Positions 33,543 to 41,525 of a stretch of DNA of 64,000 nt are shown piece after piece (the stretch's first letter is position 1; each line of letters begins with the position of its first letter). Origin of the DNA: JAXMHN01 sp964578605. GTDB taxonomy: Bacteria; Verrucomicrobiota; Verrucomicrobiia; Limisphaerales; SIBE01. Made by a program: the position numbers and the translations under genes. The DNA lies in assembly GCA_964578605.1 (NCBI GenBank), contig CAZODO010000014.1:13898-77897 (forward strand), written 5' to 3'. The notes beneath the pieces are model-generated. The model ran no database searches and was not told the DNA's origin. It was given only the letters and a program-made list of their open reading frames with translations.

Positions 33543-35702
33543 CTAGCGCCAAATGGATTTCAGCGGGTAAACCAGCACCGAAGCGCGGCGCAGTTCGCCC
33601 CAGCGCGCGAATAAGGCCAGCGGGGGCTTTGCCGGGTCGAGCACGGCGCCCATCGGCATGTAAAGGCTGCCGCCATTCCCGAAGATCTCGATGGAAGTGC
33701 GGTCCACGAGCAATCGCAGGCGAATCTTGCCTTCCACCGGAACCAACGTGGCCTTCGTTCCCAGGCATGACAGTTCCTGGCCGGGCACATTGTAGGTGAT
33801 GGGGAGGCCGCGCAGGGCCAGGCCGAACTCGGGAGCCGAACCCGGTTCGAACTCCGCGGTGATATCGAGAAGGTCCGAGGCGACCTCCGGCAAGGGGCGA
33901 TCCCCTTCGAACGAAATGGCACTTTGGCGGAACTCGGGGCCGCGCAGGGATTCGATCTCTCTGGCGGGGTTGACGAAGAGCCTTAGGCCTTGGCCAGTTT
34001 CGCGCAGCGTGAGTTCCACCGGGAACGTCATCATCTGGTTGAAGGGCATTCCAGGCAGGTTGATCTGTCCCCAGGCGATCAGGATGCGGCGCCCGTCTTC
34101 GGCCGGGATGCCGTTGTAGGTCTGCGAAGCGTAAAAGCAATTGCCGTTATGGAGCGTGTGCGGGCCGGATTCCGGTGTGAAGGTCTTCCCGTCAAAGCGG
34201 CCAACCAGGTAGCGGCCGTTGCCCCCGTAGAACACCCAGCGCGTTTCGCCTGGCTTTTCGGCCACGGGCATTTCGAAGAACTCGGGGCACTCGCTGGTCC
34301 CGGGCAGCGTCACGTTGCTCATCCGCTCCCAGCGCCTCAGATCGGGCGAGGAGAAGAGGGCGAAATCGCTTTTGTCCAGGTAAAGGGCCATGATCCATTT
34401 CCGCTCCGGCGCGTGCCAAAAAACTTTGGGATCGCGGTTTTCCGCAACGATATGACCGAGGACCGGGTTGCCATCGAACTTGGTCCAGGTGCGGCCGCGG
34501 TCCGTGCTGAACGCCAGGCACTGGGTGAAGGGTTGCCCTTTGGACTGGTGGCTGGTGCCCCCTGCCGCGGTATAGATGCAGACCAGGGCAGTTTCGCCAG
34601 CCTTGGCGAACCCGGCCGTGTTTGCGGCATCCACGACGGCCGAACCGGAGAACATGGTCCCGAGCTTGTCCGGGTAGAGCGCTTCACCCAACTCCTCCCA
34701 GTGCACGAGATCGCGGCTGACGGCATGGCCCCAGTGCATGTTTCCCCAGTTCCAGCCATAGGGATTGTGCTGGTAGAAAAGGTGATATTCGCCGTCGTGA
34801 TAAGCGAGGCCGTTCGGGTCGTTATTCCAGCCGCGTTTGGACGAGAAATGGAATTGAGGTCGCAACGGCTCCTGGTAGAGGGTTTCCGCGCCCTTGATGG
34901 CGTCGGACGGCTCGATCAGCGCCAGGGCTTTCGAATCCTCGCGGAGCTTGTCCACGATCAGAATGGCGGACTTGCCATGGAAAGGCGCGAGGTCGAGAAA
35001 GACCCAGAAGTCCGGTTCCGCATCCGCAAGTTCGATCTCGAACTCGCGCACGGGCTGGTTCTCGATCGTGAGCGTCACGCGCTTCTTGGGCGCGCCATTC
35101 TTGACCGGCAGATTCAGCCAGCGTTTTTCGATCTGGATCTCGCGCTTGGCGTCCGCCAGGAAGGCGGGCAGCGGCCGATCCGTCTGCAGGATGTGATCGA
35201 TATTGATATGGCCCCACCCGCCAGTCGCGTCGTCGACGATTTGCAACTGGGCCGCCTGTCCGGCCAACGCAGTGACGTCCCACTCCTGCCAATCGAGGTG
35301 TTCCGATCCGCCCGGTTGCGCATTCGGGCCCGTGGCGGTCCGGACAATCTGCCCGCCGACGAGCAGATTCATGCACGTTTTGTCCGGGTGCTTGCCGCCG
35401 CCAACGAGGAACCGGATGCGCGTGCGTTCGATCTTGAACTGCGGCGAGGTGAGTTTGCCTGTCGAACCGTCGCCGCCATGAAACGAATTCACCAAATGCT
35501 TGCCTTCAAAGCCATCGACAACCATTTGCCCTGGGAGCGTGCCTGCGGCCGGTCCGGGACCGAACGCCGCCCCTTCGGTCTTCCAACCGCCGTAATCTGT
35601 GCCTTCGAAATCCGCGATCAGAAGGTCTTGTGCCGGCCAGGCCCGGCCGGCGAAACACAGAGGAAAAAGAGAAAAAAGAGCGGCAATGGAGGCAGCACGC
35701 AT
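33543..35702 (-). CDS. Secreted GH32 fructan hydrolase with N-terminal accessory domain
   Basis: A 719-residue protein with a signal peptide (MRAASIAALFSLFPLCFAGR). Residues 27-180 form a domain that also occurs inserted in the GH116 protein at 19.6-22.8 kb. The GH32 five-blade propeller follows: RGWNDPNGLAYHDGEYHLFY (nucleophile Asp), MFSGSAVVD, NRDPKVFWH (transition-state Asp) and ECPEFFEMP (acid/base Glu). A C-terminal beta-sandwich ends the protein. These enzymes release fructose from levan, inulin or sucrose-type sugars. It forms a leftward pair with the GH50 gene, 50 bases away. Confidence 0.92.
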   Translation of the reverse strand: MRAASIAALFSLFPLCFAGRAWPAQDLLIADFEGTDYGGWKTEGAAFGPGPAAGTLPGQMVVDGFEGKHLVNSFHGGDGSTGKLTSPQFKIERTRIRFLVGGGKHPDKTCMNLLVGGQIVRTATGPNAQPGGSEHLDWQEWDVTALAGQAAQLQIVDDATGGWGHINIDHILQTDRPLPAFLADAKREIQIEKRWLNLPVKNGAPKKRVTLTIENQPVREFEIELADAEPDFWVFLDLAPFHGKSAILIVDKLREDSKALALIEPSDAIKGAETLYQEPLRPQFHFSSKRGWNNDPNGLAYHDGEYHLFYQHNPYGWNWGNMHWGHAVSRDLVHWEELGEALYPDKLGTMFSGSAVVDAANTAGFAKAGETALVCIYTAAGGTSHQSKGQPFTQCLAFSTDRGRTWTKFDGNPVLGHIVAENRDPKVFWHAPERKWIMALYLDKSDFALFSSPDLRRWERMSNVTLPGTSECPEFFEMPVAEKPGETRWVFYGGNGRYLVGRFDGKTFTPESGPHTLHNGNCFYASQTYNGIPAEDGRRILIAWGQINLPGMPFNQMMTFPVELTLRETGQGLRLFVNPAREIESLRGPEFRQSAISFEGDRPLPEVASDLLDITAEFEPGSAPEFGLALRGLPITYNVPGQELSCLGTKATLVPVEGKIRLRLLVDRTSIEIFGNGGSLYMPMGAVLDPAKPPLALFARWGELRRASVLVYPLKSIWR

Positions 35703-35885
35703 GACCGGATCATGCCGCCCGGCATTAGATCAGTCAATTCCAGCCAGCCGCCAGCCGGCCATTCTATCTGCTGGAAAGCCCGGAACGACTGCTCCAACGA
35801 TCAGGATCACCGACCCGGCGCCAATTGCATCCTGTTTGGAATGAGAGCGTTCTCGCCGAGTTCGGTGCATCCGCTGGTTGGGCGT

Positions 35886-36158
35886 TTACTTCAGGGGCAA
35901 CTGGAAGCGGCCTGCCACAACGCCGGGCACGGTCAGATCTTCGTCTATCTCCTCCCAGCGCAATGCGTAGCCGTTCAGTTCAATCTGCACGGCCGAAAGC
36001 TGTGCCTCTGACGCAGCCGCTAAACGGCGGAATCGATCTGCTGGGAAGCCGATTATGCGCCCATCGTGCAATTCGATATAGATGGTTCGCCTCTCTGCCC
36101 AAGCGCGCACTGCCGCCGGCTCAACCGAAATGCGTGTCTCATCTATTGTGGGATTCAT
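35886..36158 (-). CDS. DUF2442 protein
   Basis: A 90-residue protein (MNPTIDETRISVEPAAVRAW, RRTIYIELHDGRIIGFPADR, GYALRWEEIDEDLTV). The motif from RIIGFP to the end matches DUF2442, a small family nearly always paired with DUF4160. Its start overlaps the end of the DUF4160 gene by 20 bases. The role is unproven; toxin-antitoxin-like pairing has been proposed. The longer frame up to 36491 is a shadow of the partner gene. Confidence 0.85.
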   Translation of the reverse strand: MNPTIDETRISVEPAAVRAWAERRTIYIELHDGRIIGFPADRFRRLAAASEAQLSAVQIELNGYALRWEEIDEDLTVPGVVAGRFQLPLK

Positions 36159-36378
36159 TAAATGCTCTCTCCAGAACGTCGCGGTGCTCAAATACCAGAC
36201 GTTCGATCGTTCGTAAATCGCTGACCCGCACGCCGCGGTTTCGCGCCAGCGCAACGTGCGGCTGAAGCCAGAACTTACACTCTCCCTCCGGCGTGCGCAC
36301 GTGGATGTGAGCCGGTTCCTGTCCTTCGTCAGAGTAAAAGTGAAACCGGAACGATCCGATTCGCAAGACCGTCGGCAT
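36139..36378 (-). CDS. DUF4160 protein
   Basis: A 79-residue protein: MPTVLRIGSFRFHFYSDEG, EPAHIHVRTPEGECKFWL and LRTIERLVFEHRDVLERAF. The pattern FxFYSxEGxEPxHIHV defines DUF4160. It comes first in a two-gene unit with DUF2442, with overlapping ends. Confidence 0.9.
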   Translation of the reverse strand: MPTVLRIGSFRFHFYSDEGQEPAHIHVRTPEGECKFWLQPHVALARNRGVRVSDLRTIERLVFEHRDVLERAFNESHNR

Positions 36379-36518
36379 GCCAGGACATTACCAGCGCGTC
36401 CAAACGACGCGAGGCTTTTCCGCCCAACGACCGAACGGAGCGACGCGGGCGGCCCTGCGCGTCTGCATTGGCAATGGCGTGGCCCGCCCACGTTCGCTCC
36501 AGTGATCGGGTTCGGCTC

Positions 36519-36959
36519 TCATTTCATTTGCTCCAGAATCTCGACGATAGTCTGAACGCATTGCCGGCAGACTTTGTTGAGTACGTCGTCCGCTTTGGCG
36601 CGTCGTAGTCCTTCTTCGGTGCCGAGGTCGTAGCCCTCGAGGAGTTGACGGCAGAGACAGCTTCCATGTCTGGCCGCAAACCGGTCCATCAGTTCTCTGG
36701 TCCTCACGTATGTTTGTTCCGTGGCGGAGTGACCGCCGGTGCTGCCGCGGCCGTGCCGCAGCCCCAGAACGAGGATTCCCCCGGTGACTGCGCCGCACAC
36801 TTCCTGTTTCCTGCCCATGCCAGCGCCCAGGCCGGTGGCGATCTTCAGCGCCAGGTCCTCGCCCAGGCCAACTTCATCGCGGAAGGCATCGAGCACGGCC
36901 TGCGCGCAGTTATACCCGCTCAGGAATCTCGTCGTGGCAACCTCTGTTCTGCTGGTCAT
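36519..36959 (-). CDS. C_GCAxxG_C_C-family cysteine-rich protein
   Basis: A 146-residue protein with the spaced cysteines of the C_GCAxxG_C_C family. GYNCAQAVLDAF carries the first Cys, EVCGAVTGGILVLG the CGAxxG block, and CLCRQLLEGYDL and VCRQCVQTIVEIL the last ones. The family is thought to bind a metal or iron-sulfur cluster and take part in redox chemistry; some members are found with oxidoreductases. No partner gene is adjacent. Confidence 0.85.
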   Translation of the reverse strand: MTSRTEVATTRFLSGYNCAQAVLDAFRDEVGLGEDLALKIATGLGAGMGRKQEVCGAVTGGILVLGLRHGRGSTGGHSATEQTYVRTRELMDRFAARHGSCLCRQLLEGYDLGTEEGLRRAKADDVLNKVCRQCVQTIVEILEQMK

Positions 36960-36995
36960 GGTGTCCTCACTTCCTCCGTCATGGTGTGTGCCTCC

Positions 36996-37025
36996 GGGGT
37001 CAGCCCTGATTTAAGGGCTGACCCC
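36996..37025. repeat. REP-like perfect palindrome (12-bp arms)
   Basis: GGGGTCAGCCCT and AGGGCTGACCCC form a perfect 12-bp stem around the loop GATTTA. It lies just after the YdjC stop (37041) in the direction of that gene's transcription, so it could act as a terminator. The G-rich foot and short loop are typical of REP elements mobilised by RAYT transposases. I see only one copy in the window. Confidence 0.7.
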
Positions 37026-37040
37026 GAGCGCGTGCGATGT

Positions 37041-38021
37041 TCACCTCCCTGCCATCCGGCGCGCTTTTAGCTCCTTCCAGGTTGTCAGGATGATGCCTTT
37101 TTCCTCGATGGCGCGTTTCACCCTCGGATCGGTCAGGGCTTTAAGATCTTCGCCCCTGGCCGCACTCGAGCCCGTGACGAGGGGGAATTCATCCGTCGGC
37201 TTCGAAGCATGGAAGATAATCTCGGTTACGCCTGGCTTGAGTTCGTCGAACAAGGCGATTAAGCGTTCGACTTTGTCGCCGCGATGCCCGGTGAATTCGG
37301 TATAAAGATCGTCCAGGACTGGCAGGCCGGCGTTCCAGACCCGCTCCGCCCATGCCTCGAGCAGCGCGGCCAGTTGGCGTTCCTCGATCGAAAGGTGCGC
37401 GGCTTTGGGGCTCACGATCAGGATGGGTAGGTTCTTCTCCATTCCGAGCTTCGCGTAACGCTCGAAGAAGTCCGGGCGGGCGAACAAAGTCCCCATGTGC
37501 GAGTCGAGGTGGGTGATGGGGATGTTCAAACGCTCGGCGCGTTCAACTTGGGCGCGCATCTCACGCTCGATCTCGTCGGCGGAAGCCGACCGCGCGACTT
37601 GTTGGACGGACGGCCACAGGCAACCTTCGGCATCCACGAGGCCGGGCACTTGCGATTTGCCTGCCAGGGGTGCCCAGCGGTAGCGCTTCCACTCGGACGT
37701 CAGCGTCAGGTGCACCCCGGCGTCCAATTCCGAATGCGCCTGGAGATGATGCGCCATTTCGGGCACCCACGGACAGGGCATCATGAGGCTAAACGACGTC
37801 CCCACGCCGTTCGCGGTCGCTTCAATGGCACCCAAATTGGACGAATGCGACATCCCGGCATCGTCAATGTGAAGGATGACCACCACGTCGGCCGGTTTCC
37901 ATCCCAGTCGTTCGGCGTAGGTCTGGCTCATGACGTTTTGCGCTCCCAGGCTCGCCACCAGGAGCGCCAGGAGAAGTCCAGATTTGAGACACGCGCCGCG
38001 CCAAATGGCTATCGATTGCAT
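37041..38021 (-). CDS. Secreted YdjC/ChbG-family carbohydrate deacetylase
   Basis: About 326 residues with a signal peptide (KSGLLLALLVASLGAQNVMS). The metal-binding motif is VILHIDDAGMSHSSN, the second His pair is in THLDSHMGTLF, and GVHLTLTSEW carries another conserved His. YdjC enzymes remove acetyl groups from N-acetylated sugars such as chitobiose. The start at ATG 38021 gives a normal signal peptide; the longer frame to 38123 runs into an 11-bp repeat array, whose near edge is 90 bp upstream. Confidence 0.87.
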   Translation of the reverse strand: MQSIAIWRGACLKSGLLLALLVASLGAQNVMSQTYAERLGWKPADVVVILHIDDAGMSHSSNLGAIEATANGVGTSFSLMMPCPWVPEMAHHLQAHSELDAGVHLTLTSEWKRYRWAPLAGKSQVPGLVDAEGCLWPSVQQVARSASADEIEREMRAQVERAERLNIPITHLDSHMGTLFARPDFFERYAKLGMEKNLPILIVSPKAAHLSIEERQLAALLEAWAERVWNAGLPVLDDLYTEFTGHRGDKVERLIALFDELKPGVTEIIFHASKPTDEFPLVTGSSAARGEDLKALTDPRVKRAIEEKGIILTTWKELKARRMAGR

Positions 38022-38111
38022 ATGGCCGATTAGACCAGGAAAGACCGGCGTCCGGAAGCAGATTCCCGTGAATCGACGCGCTCTCCCACTCTTCTGCTCC
38101 GCCGCTCCTCC

Positions 38112-38232
38112 CGGTCTTAACACGGTCTTGACACGGTCGTCACCCGGTGATCACCCGGTGATCACCCGATCACGAACGGGTGATCTACGGGTGAACTACG
38201 GGTGAACTACGGGTGAACTACGGGTGAACCCC
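38112..38232. repeat. 11-bp-period GC-rich inverted tandem array (locus D)
   Basis: Eleven 11-bp units in 121 bp: CGGTCTTAACA, CGGTCTTGACA, CGGTCGTCACC, two CGGTGATCACC, CGATCACGAAC, GGGTGATCTAC, three GGGTGAACTAC and GGGTGAACCCC. The sense of the units turns at about 38170, where CACCCG and CGGGTG flank a central GATCACGAA. It lies 90 bp upstream of the YdjC start. The gap 38022-38334 contains nothing else that I can support. Confidence 0.92.
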
Positions 38233-38334
38233 GTGAGGACCTGGAAAGGAGATCGGCAGCGGCGGTGTGCCAATCGATAACCGGGTGGGGGTCGCGTATC
38301 GCCCGCGTATTGGGGAGGACCACTGCAAGAATCG

Positions 38335-38667
38335 TTAAGGTTTAAGAAGGCAGCAACCCGTTCCGGGATTTCGCGCTGTTTCCGTCGAATTTGCCCAGGC
38401 AAAGGCAGCCTTAAAGCATTCGCGGCCTTGAATATAGCCTGAAACACTATCCACTAACTCGGAGAGGGGCTGTTCCAGAGCGGCGCCCAGGCAGGTCAGG
38501 CATCTTGGCGCGCCGCCCGCTCCCAAGGCGATGCTGGCCAGGACCTGGTGGGCACAGAGGGGTGTCCGGCATGAATGGCATACGGCGGCTTTGGCAGCTT
38601 CCAAGCGCCGGATGAGCGCCAGCGTGTCAGCGGACATGGATTCGGCGCCTGGATCTGACGGTTTCAT
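38335..38667 (-). CDS. Small cysteine-rich protein coupled to a LysR regulator
   Basis: About 110 residues, starting MKPSDPGAESMSADTLALIR. Cysteines come in pairs (CHSCRTPLC, CLTC, a final CC), which suggests a zinc or metal-binding fold, and GYIQGRECFKAAFAWA is helical. I do not recognise the family. Its ATG overlaps the stop of the upstream LysR gene as ATGA, so the two are translated together; this points to a shared regulatory or redox role. Confidence 0.6.
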   Translation of the reverse strand: MKPSDPGAESMSADTLALIRRLEAAKAAVCHSCRTPLCAHQVLASIALGAGGAPRCLTCLGAALEQPLSELVDSVSGYIQGRECFKAAFAWANSTETARNPGTGCCLLKP

Positions 38668-39557
38668 CCGGCAAGAATGCTCTTGGCCTGCGACGTGATT
38701 GCGAGCACGGCCGGATGCGCCAGCTTCCGTTCGGCGCTGATGGCGTAAAACTGCTCCCGACAATCCTCTGTGCAGCCGATGACCTCGAATCCATACCGGT
38801 TCACAGCTTCGGTGGCGACGAGGCTGGGCATGGCCACAACTCCCAGGCCATCCGTGGCGGCCATATTCGTGAAGGCGGCGTCTTCAAACTCAGCCACGAC
38901 CCGAGGCCGGATCTTTTCGTTGCGAAACCAATTCTCCAGGGAGCGGCGCAGGGCGTTATTGGCGGTGGGAAGCAGAGATGGCGCGCCGTTTAGACACGCG
39001 GGAAAATCGCCCGCCAGTGTTTTAGCCAAGGACGGGGCAGCGCAGAACGAAAGACCGCACTCGCCGAGCAGGTGGTTAAACGCGTTGACCGAGCTGGGGG
39101 CTGGTTCGTCGGCCAGCACGAGGTCAAGCCGGAATGAAGTGAGCTGTGAAACCAAGTCTGGCGATTTCCCTTCGCGGCAGACAGGCAGGACCAAGTGAGG
39201 GGGATGGAAAACAGGCTTCAAAACTCTGTAAGCCAATAACTTCGGAAATGAATCGGCGATGCCGATTTGCAGATGAACGGGCCGGCGGCTGGGATGCTGG
39301 CGCTCGCCATCCAGCAATTCCTGGCCGAGTGAGAAGATTTCCTCTGCATAGCTAAACGCGCGATGCCCGGCCTCCGTCAGGACCAGGCCGCGTCCGCTCC
39401 GATGAAAGAGCACCGCACCCAGAGCCTGTTCCAGGTTTTGAACCTGGGCGCTAATGGTGGATTGCGAGACATGCAGGGCCCGGGCCGCTTGCTGGATGCT
39501 TCCTTGGCGCGCGACTTCCCAGAAATAACGCAGATGATGATAATTGAGGAAAGTCAC
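38664..39557 (-). CDS. LysR-family regulator, NhaR-like
   Basis: About 297 residues. The N-terminal winged helix reads FLNYHHLRYFWEVARQGSIQ then LHVSQSTISAQVQNLEQALG, which matches NhaR, the activator that senses sodium or alkaline stress. The effector domain follows from about residue 85. No ATG is available; GTG at 39557 gives the standard N terminus, while the longest frame uses a TTG at 39590. It is divergent from exoD-terC and probably controls them. Confidence 0.85.
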   Translation of the reverse strand: MTFLNYHHLRYFWEVARQGSIQQAARALHVSQSTISAQVQNLEQALGAVLFHRSGRGLVLTEAGHRAFSYAEEIFSLGQELLDGERQHPSRRPVHLQIGIADSFPKLLAYRVLKPVFHPPHLVLPVCREGKSPDLVSQLTSFRLDLVLADEPAPSSVNAFNHLLGECGLSFCAAPSLAKTLAGDFPACLNGAPSLLPTANNALRRSLENWFRNEKIRPRVVAEFEDAAFTNMAATDGLGVVAMPSLVATEAVNRYGFEVIGCTEDCREQFYAISAERKLAHPAVLAITSQAKSILAG

Positions 39558-39703
39558 AACAGACACTATTCGGTTTAAGCGAATTGACAATGACGAAAAT
39601 CGTATTAGCCGAAGCTTCCCTTTTGTTGCATTCTAGCGCCGTCAACATCGAGTGGCTGTCGTGCAAACGCCCGCCCGGGGCAGGCGTCACGATCCGCTTC
39701 TGT

Positions 39704-40420
39704 ATGTCAACTGATGCCCGAACAACCTGCGTCCGGCTCCCGTCCCTGCGGAAAGGACGTTCCACGCGCGCGCTGCAGCGGTTTACCCCGCGCCCGTTGT
39801 CGGAAGAGATCGAGGGATTGATCGCTGCCTTCGGCGAGCACCCGGTCACGCTGCGCGAGGTGATGACGGTTTTGCGGGGGCGAGCCTACATTTTGTTGCT
39901 TCTCCTCCTGGCCTTGCCCTTCTGCACTCCCATCCCCCTCCCGGGGCTCTCGACGCCGTTCGGGATTGTGATCGCTTTTCTTGGCTTCCGGTTGGCGCTC
40001 AATCGGAAGCCGTGGCTTCCCAACCGGTTGCTCGACACGGCGTTGCCGGCCGGGTTTTTCTCGCGGATTCTGCGCGGGGCGCGCCGCCTCGTTCGGTGGA
40101 TGGAGGCAATGCTGCGTCCCCAATGGCCGCATCTGGTGGACAACCCGGTTCTCCAGAAGACTTACGGCGCCTTGATCATGCTTTGCGGCCTGTTTTTGAT
40201 GCTCCCTCTGCCGGTGCCCCTCAGCAATGGGTTTCCGGCGCTGACCGTCGTGCTTCTTGCCGGGGCTAGAATCGAGCGCGACGGACGCTTTGCGCTGGCG
40301 GGGTTGGTCGCCTTTGGCCTGACGGTGTGTTTTTATGGCGCGCTGGCCTGGGGTGGCGTGGAAGGCTTTGCTGCGTTGAGAGAGTGGACTGAAAGTCTGG
40401 GATTGCCTACCGACGAATGA
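39704..40420 (+). CDS. ExoD-family membrane protein
   Basis: About 238 residues. LSEEIEGLIAAFGEHPVTLR followed by LLLLLLALPFCTPIPLPGLS and GIVIAFLGFRLALNRKPWLP is the ExoD pattern, with four or more membrane segments. ExoD was found through exopolysaccharide mutants; it also affects alkali tolerance in rhizobia. The ATG at 39704 is preferred over the longer frame. It overlaps terC by 4 bases (ATGA). Confidence 0.87.
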   Translation: MSTDARTTCVRLPSLRKGRSTRALQRFTPRPLSEEIEGLIAAFGEHPVTLREVMTVLRGRAYILLLLLLALPFCTPIPLPGLSTPFGIVIAFLGFRLALNRKPWLPNRLLDTALPAGFFSRILRGARRLVRWMEAMLRPQWPHLVDNPVLQKTYGALIMLCGLFLMLPLPVPLSNGFPALTVVLLAGARIERDGRFALAGLVAFGLTVCFYGALAWGGVEGFAALREWTESLGLPTDE

Positions 40421-41406
40421 CTGATCATTGGTTGCTTTGGGTTGGTTTCGGCATCTTTCTCGTCACCATGCTGGCGCTGGACCTCGGCGTCTTCCATCGG
40501 AAAGCGCACGTCGTCCGGTTTAAAGAAGCGCTCTCCTGGACCGCCGTCTGGGTTTCACTTTCCATGCTGTTCGGCGCCGGGGTGTGGCACTTTTTCGGCC
40601 CGCAGAAAGCCCTGGAATTCTACACGGGCTACCTGATCGAGCTTTCGCTCAGCGCGGACAACGTTTTCGTCTTCGTGATGATCTTCACCTATTTCGCCGT
40701 CCCGGTGCAGTATCAGCACAAGGTGCTTTTCTGGGGTGTGCTGGGGGCGTTGATCATGCGGGTGATCATGATCGCGGTGGGCGTGGCGTTGATCGAGCGG
40801 TTCGTCTGGATCCTTTACATCTTTGGCGCGTTCCTGGTGTTGACCGGTTGGAAGATGGTGTTCAGCCAAGGGGAGGCGGTGCAACCGGATAAGAACCCCG
40901 TGGTGCGATGGTTCACGCGAACGGTGCCTCTCACCTCCCATTATCGCGAGGGCCGGTTCATGGTCCGGGAAAACGGGCGTCTGATGGCGACGCCTCTGTT
41001 GGTGGTGCTGATCTGCGTGGAGGTCAGCGATCTGGTGTTCGCGGTGGACTCGATCCCCGCCATCTTCGCCGTGACGCTCGATCCGTTCATTATCTACACC
41101 TCCAATGCTTTTGCGGTCATGGGTTTGCGCTCCCTTTACTTTGTCCTGGCAGGCGTGATGAACCGGTTCTGTTACTTGCGTCCGGGGCTCGGGGTTGTGC
41201 TTGGGTTTGTGGGGACTAAAATGCTCCTGGCGCATACGCCCTACAAGATCGATACCTTTGTTTCGCTGGCCGTCGTCGCGGGCGTGTTAACGATCGCCAT
41301 CGTGGCGTCCCTGATCCGGACACGCGCCGGGAACCGGCGCGCTTCCTCGGTGGAGACGCCGCCGCACGCTGCCGCGGCCATCGAGCCGTTGCGCGAGAAG
41401 CATTGA
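40417..41406 (+). CDS. TerC/Alx-family integral membrane protein
   Basis: A 329-residue protein with about nine membrane segments. The family blocks are ELSLSADNVFVFVMIFTYF (acidic Asp in the first conserved segment), EVSDLVFAVDSIPAIFAVT and SNAFAVMGLRSLYFVLAG. TerC and Alx proteins export manganese and help metallate secreted proteins; Alx is induced at high pH. Neighbouring exoD and a divergent NhaR-like regulator fit a role in alkali or metal stress. Confidence 0.92.
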   Translation: MTDHWLLWVGFGIFLVTMLALDLGVFHRKAHVVRFKEALSWTAVWVSLSMLFGAGVWHFFGPQKALEFYTGYLIELSLSADNVFVFVMIFTYFAVPVQYQHKVLFWGVLGALIMRVIMIAVGVALIERFVWILYIFGAFLVLTGWKMVFSQGEAVQPDKNPVVRWFTRTVPLTSHYREGRFMVRENGRLMATPLLVVLICVEVSDLVFAVDSIPAIFAVTLDPFIIYTSNAFAVMGLRSLYFVLAGVMNRFCYLRPGLGVVLGFVGTKMLLAHTPYKIDTFVSLAVVAGVLTIAIVASLIRTRAGNRRASSVETPPHAAAAIEPLREKH

Positions 41407-41525
41407 AGCGCCAACCCTTGGCCTGCTTCCCTCCGTGGCATCCGGGCCATCCGCGGTGAATTAAACCGAGTTGAAGGTGCGCGAGGAGCGTTGACTTCAG
41501 AGAGCTGTTTGTTTTGCTGGGCGCC

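Noticed and set aside
33493..34140. N-terminal extension of the GH50 frame
   Set aside because: It shadows the GH32 gene; the Met at 33492 begins a signal peptide.
33990..36011. 673-codon rightward frame
   Set aside because: It is antisense to the GH32 gene and has no domain pattern.
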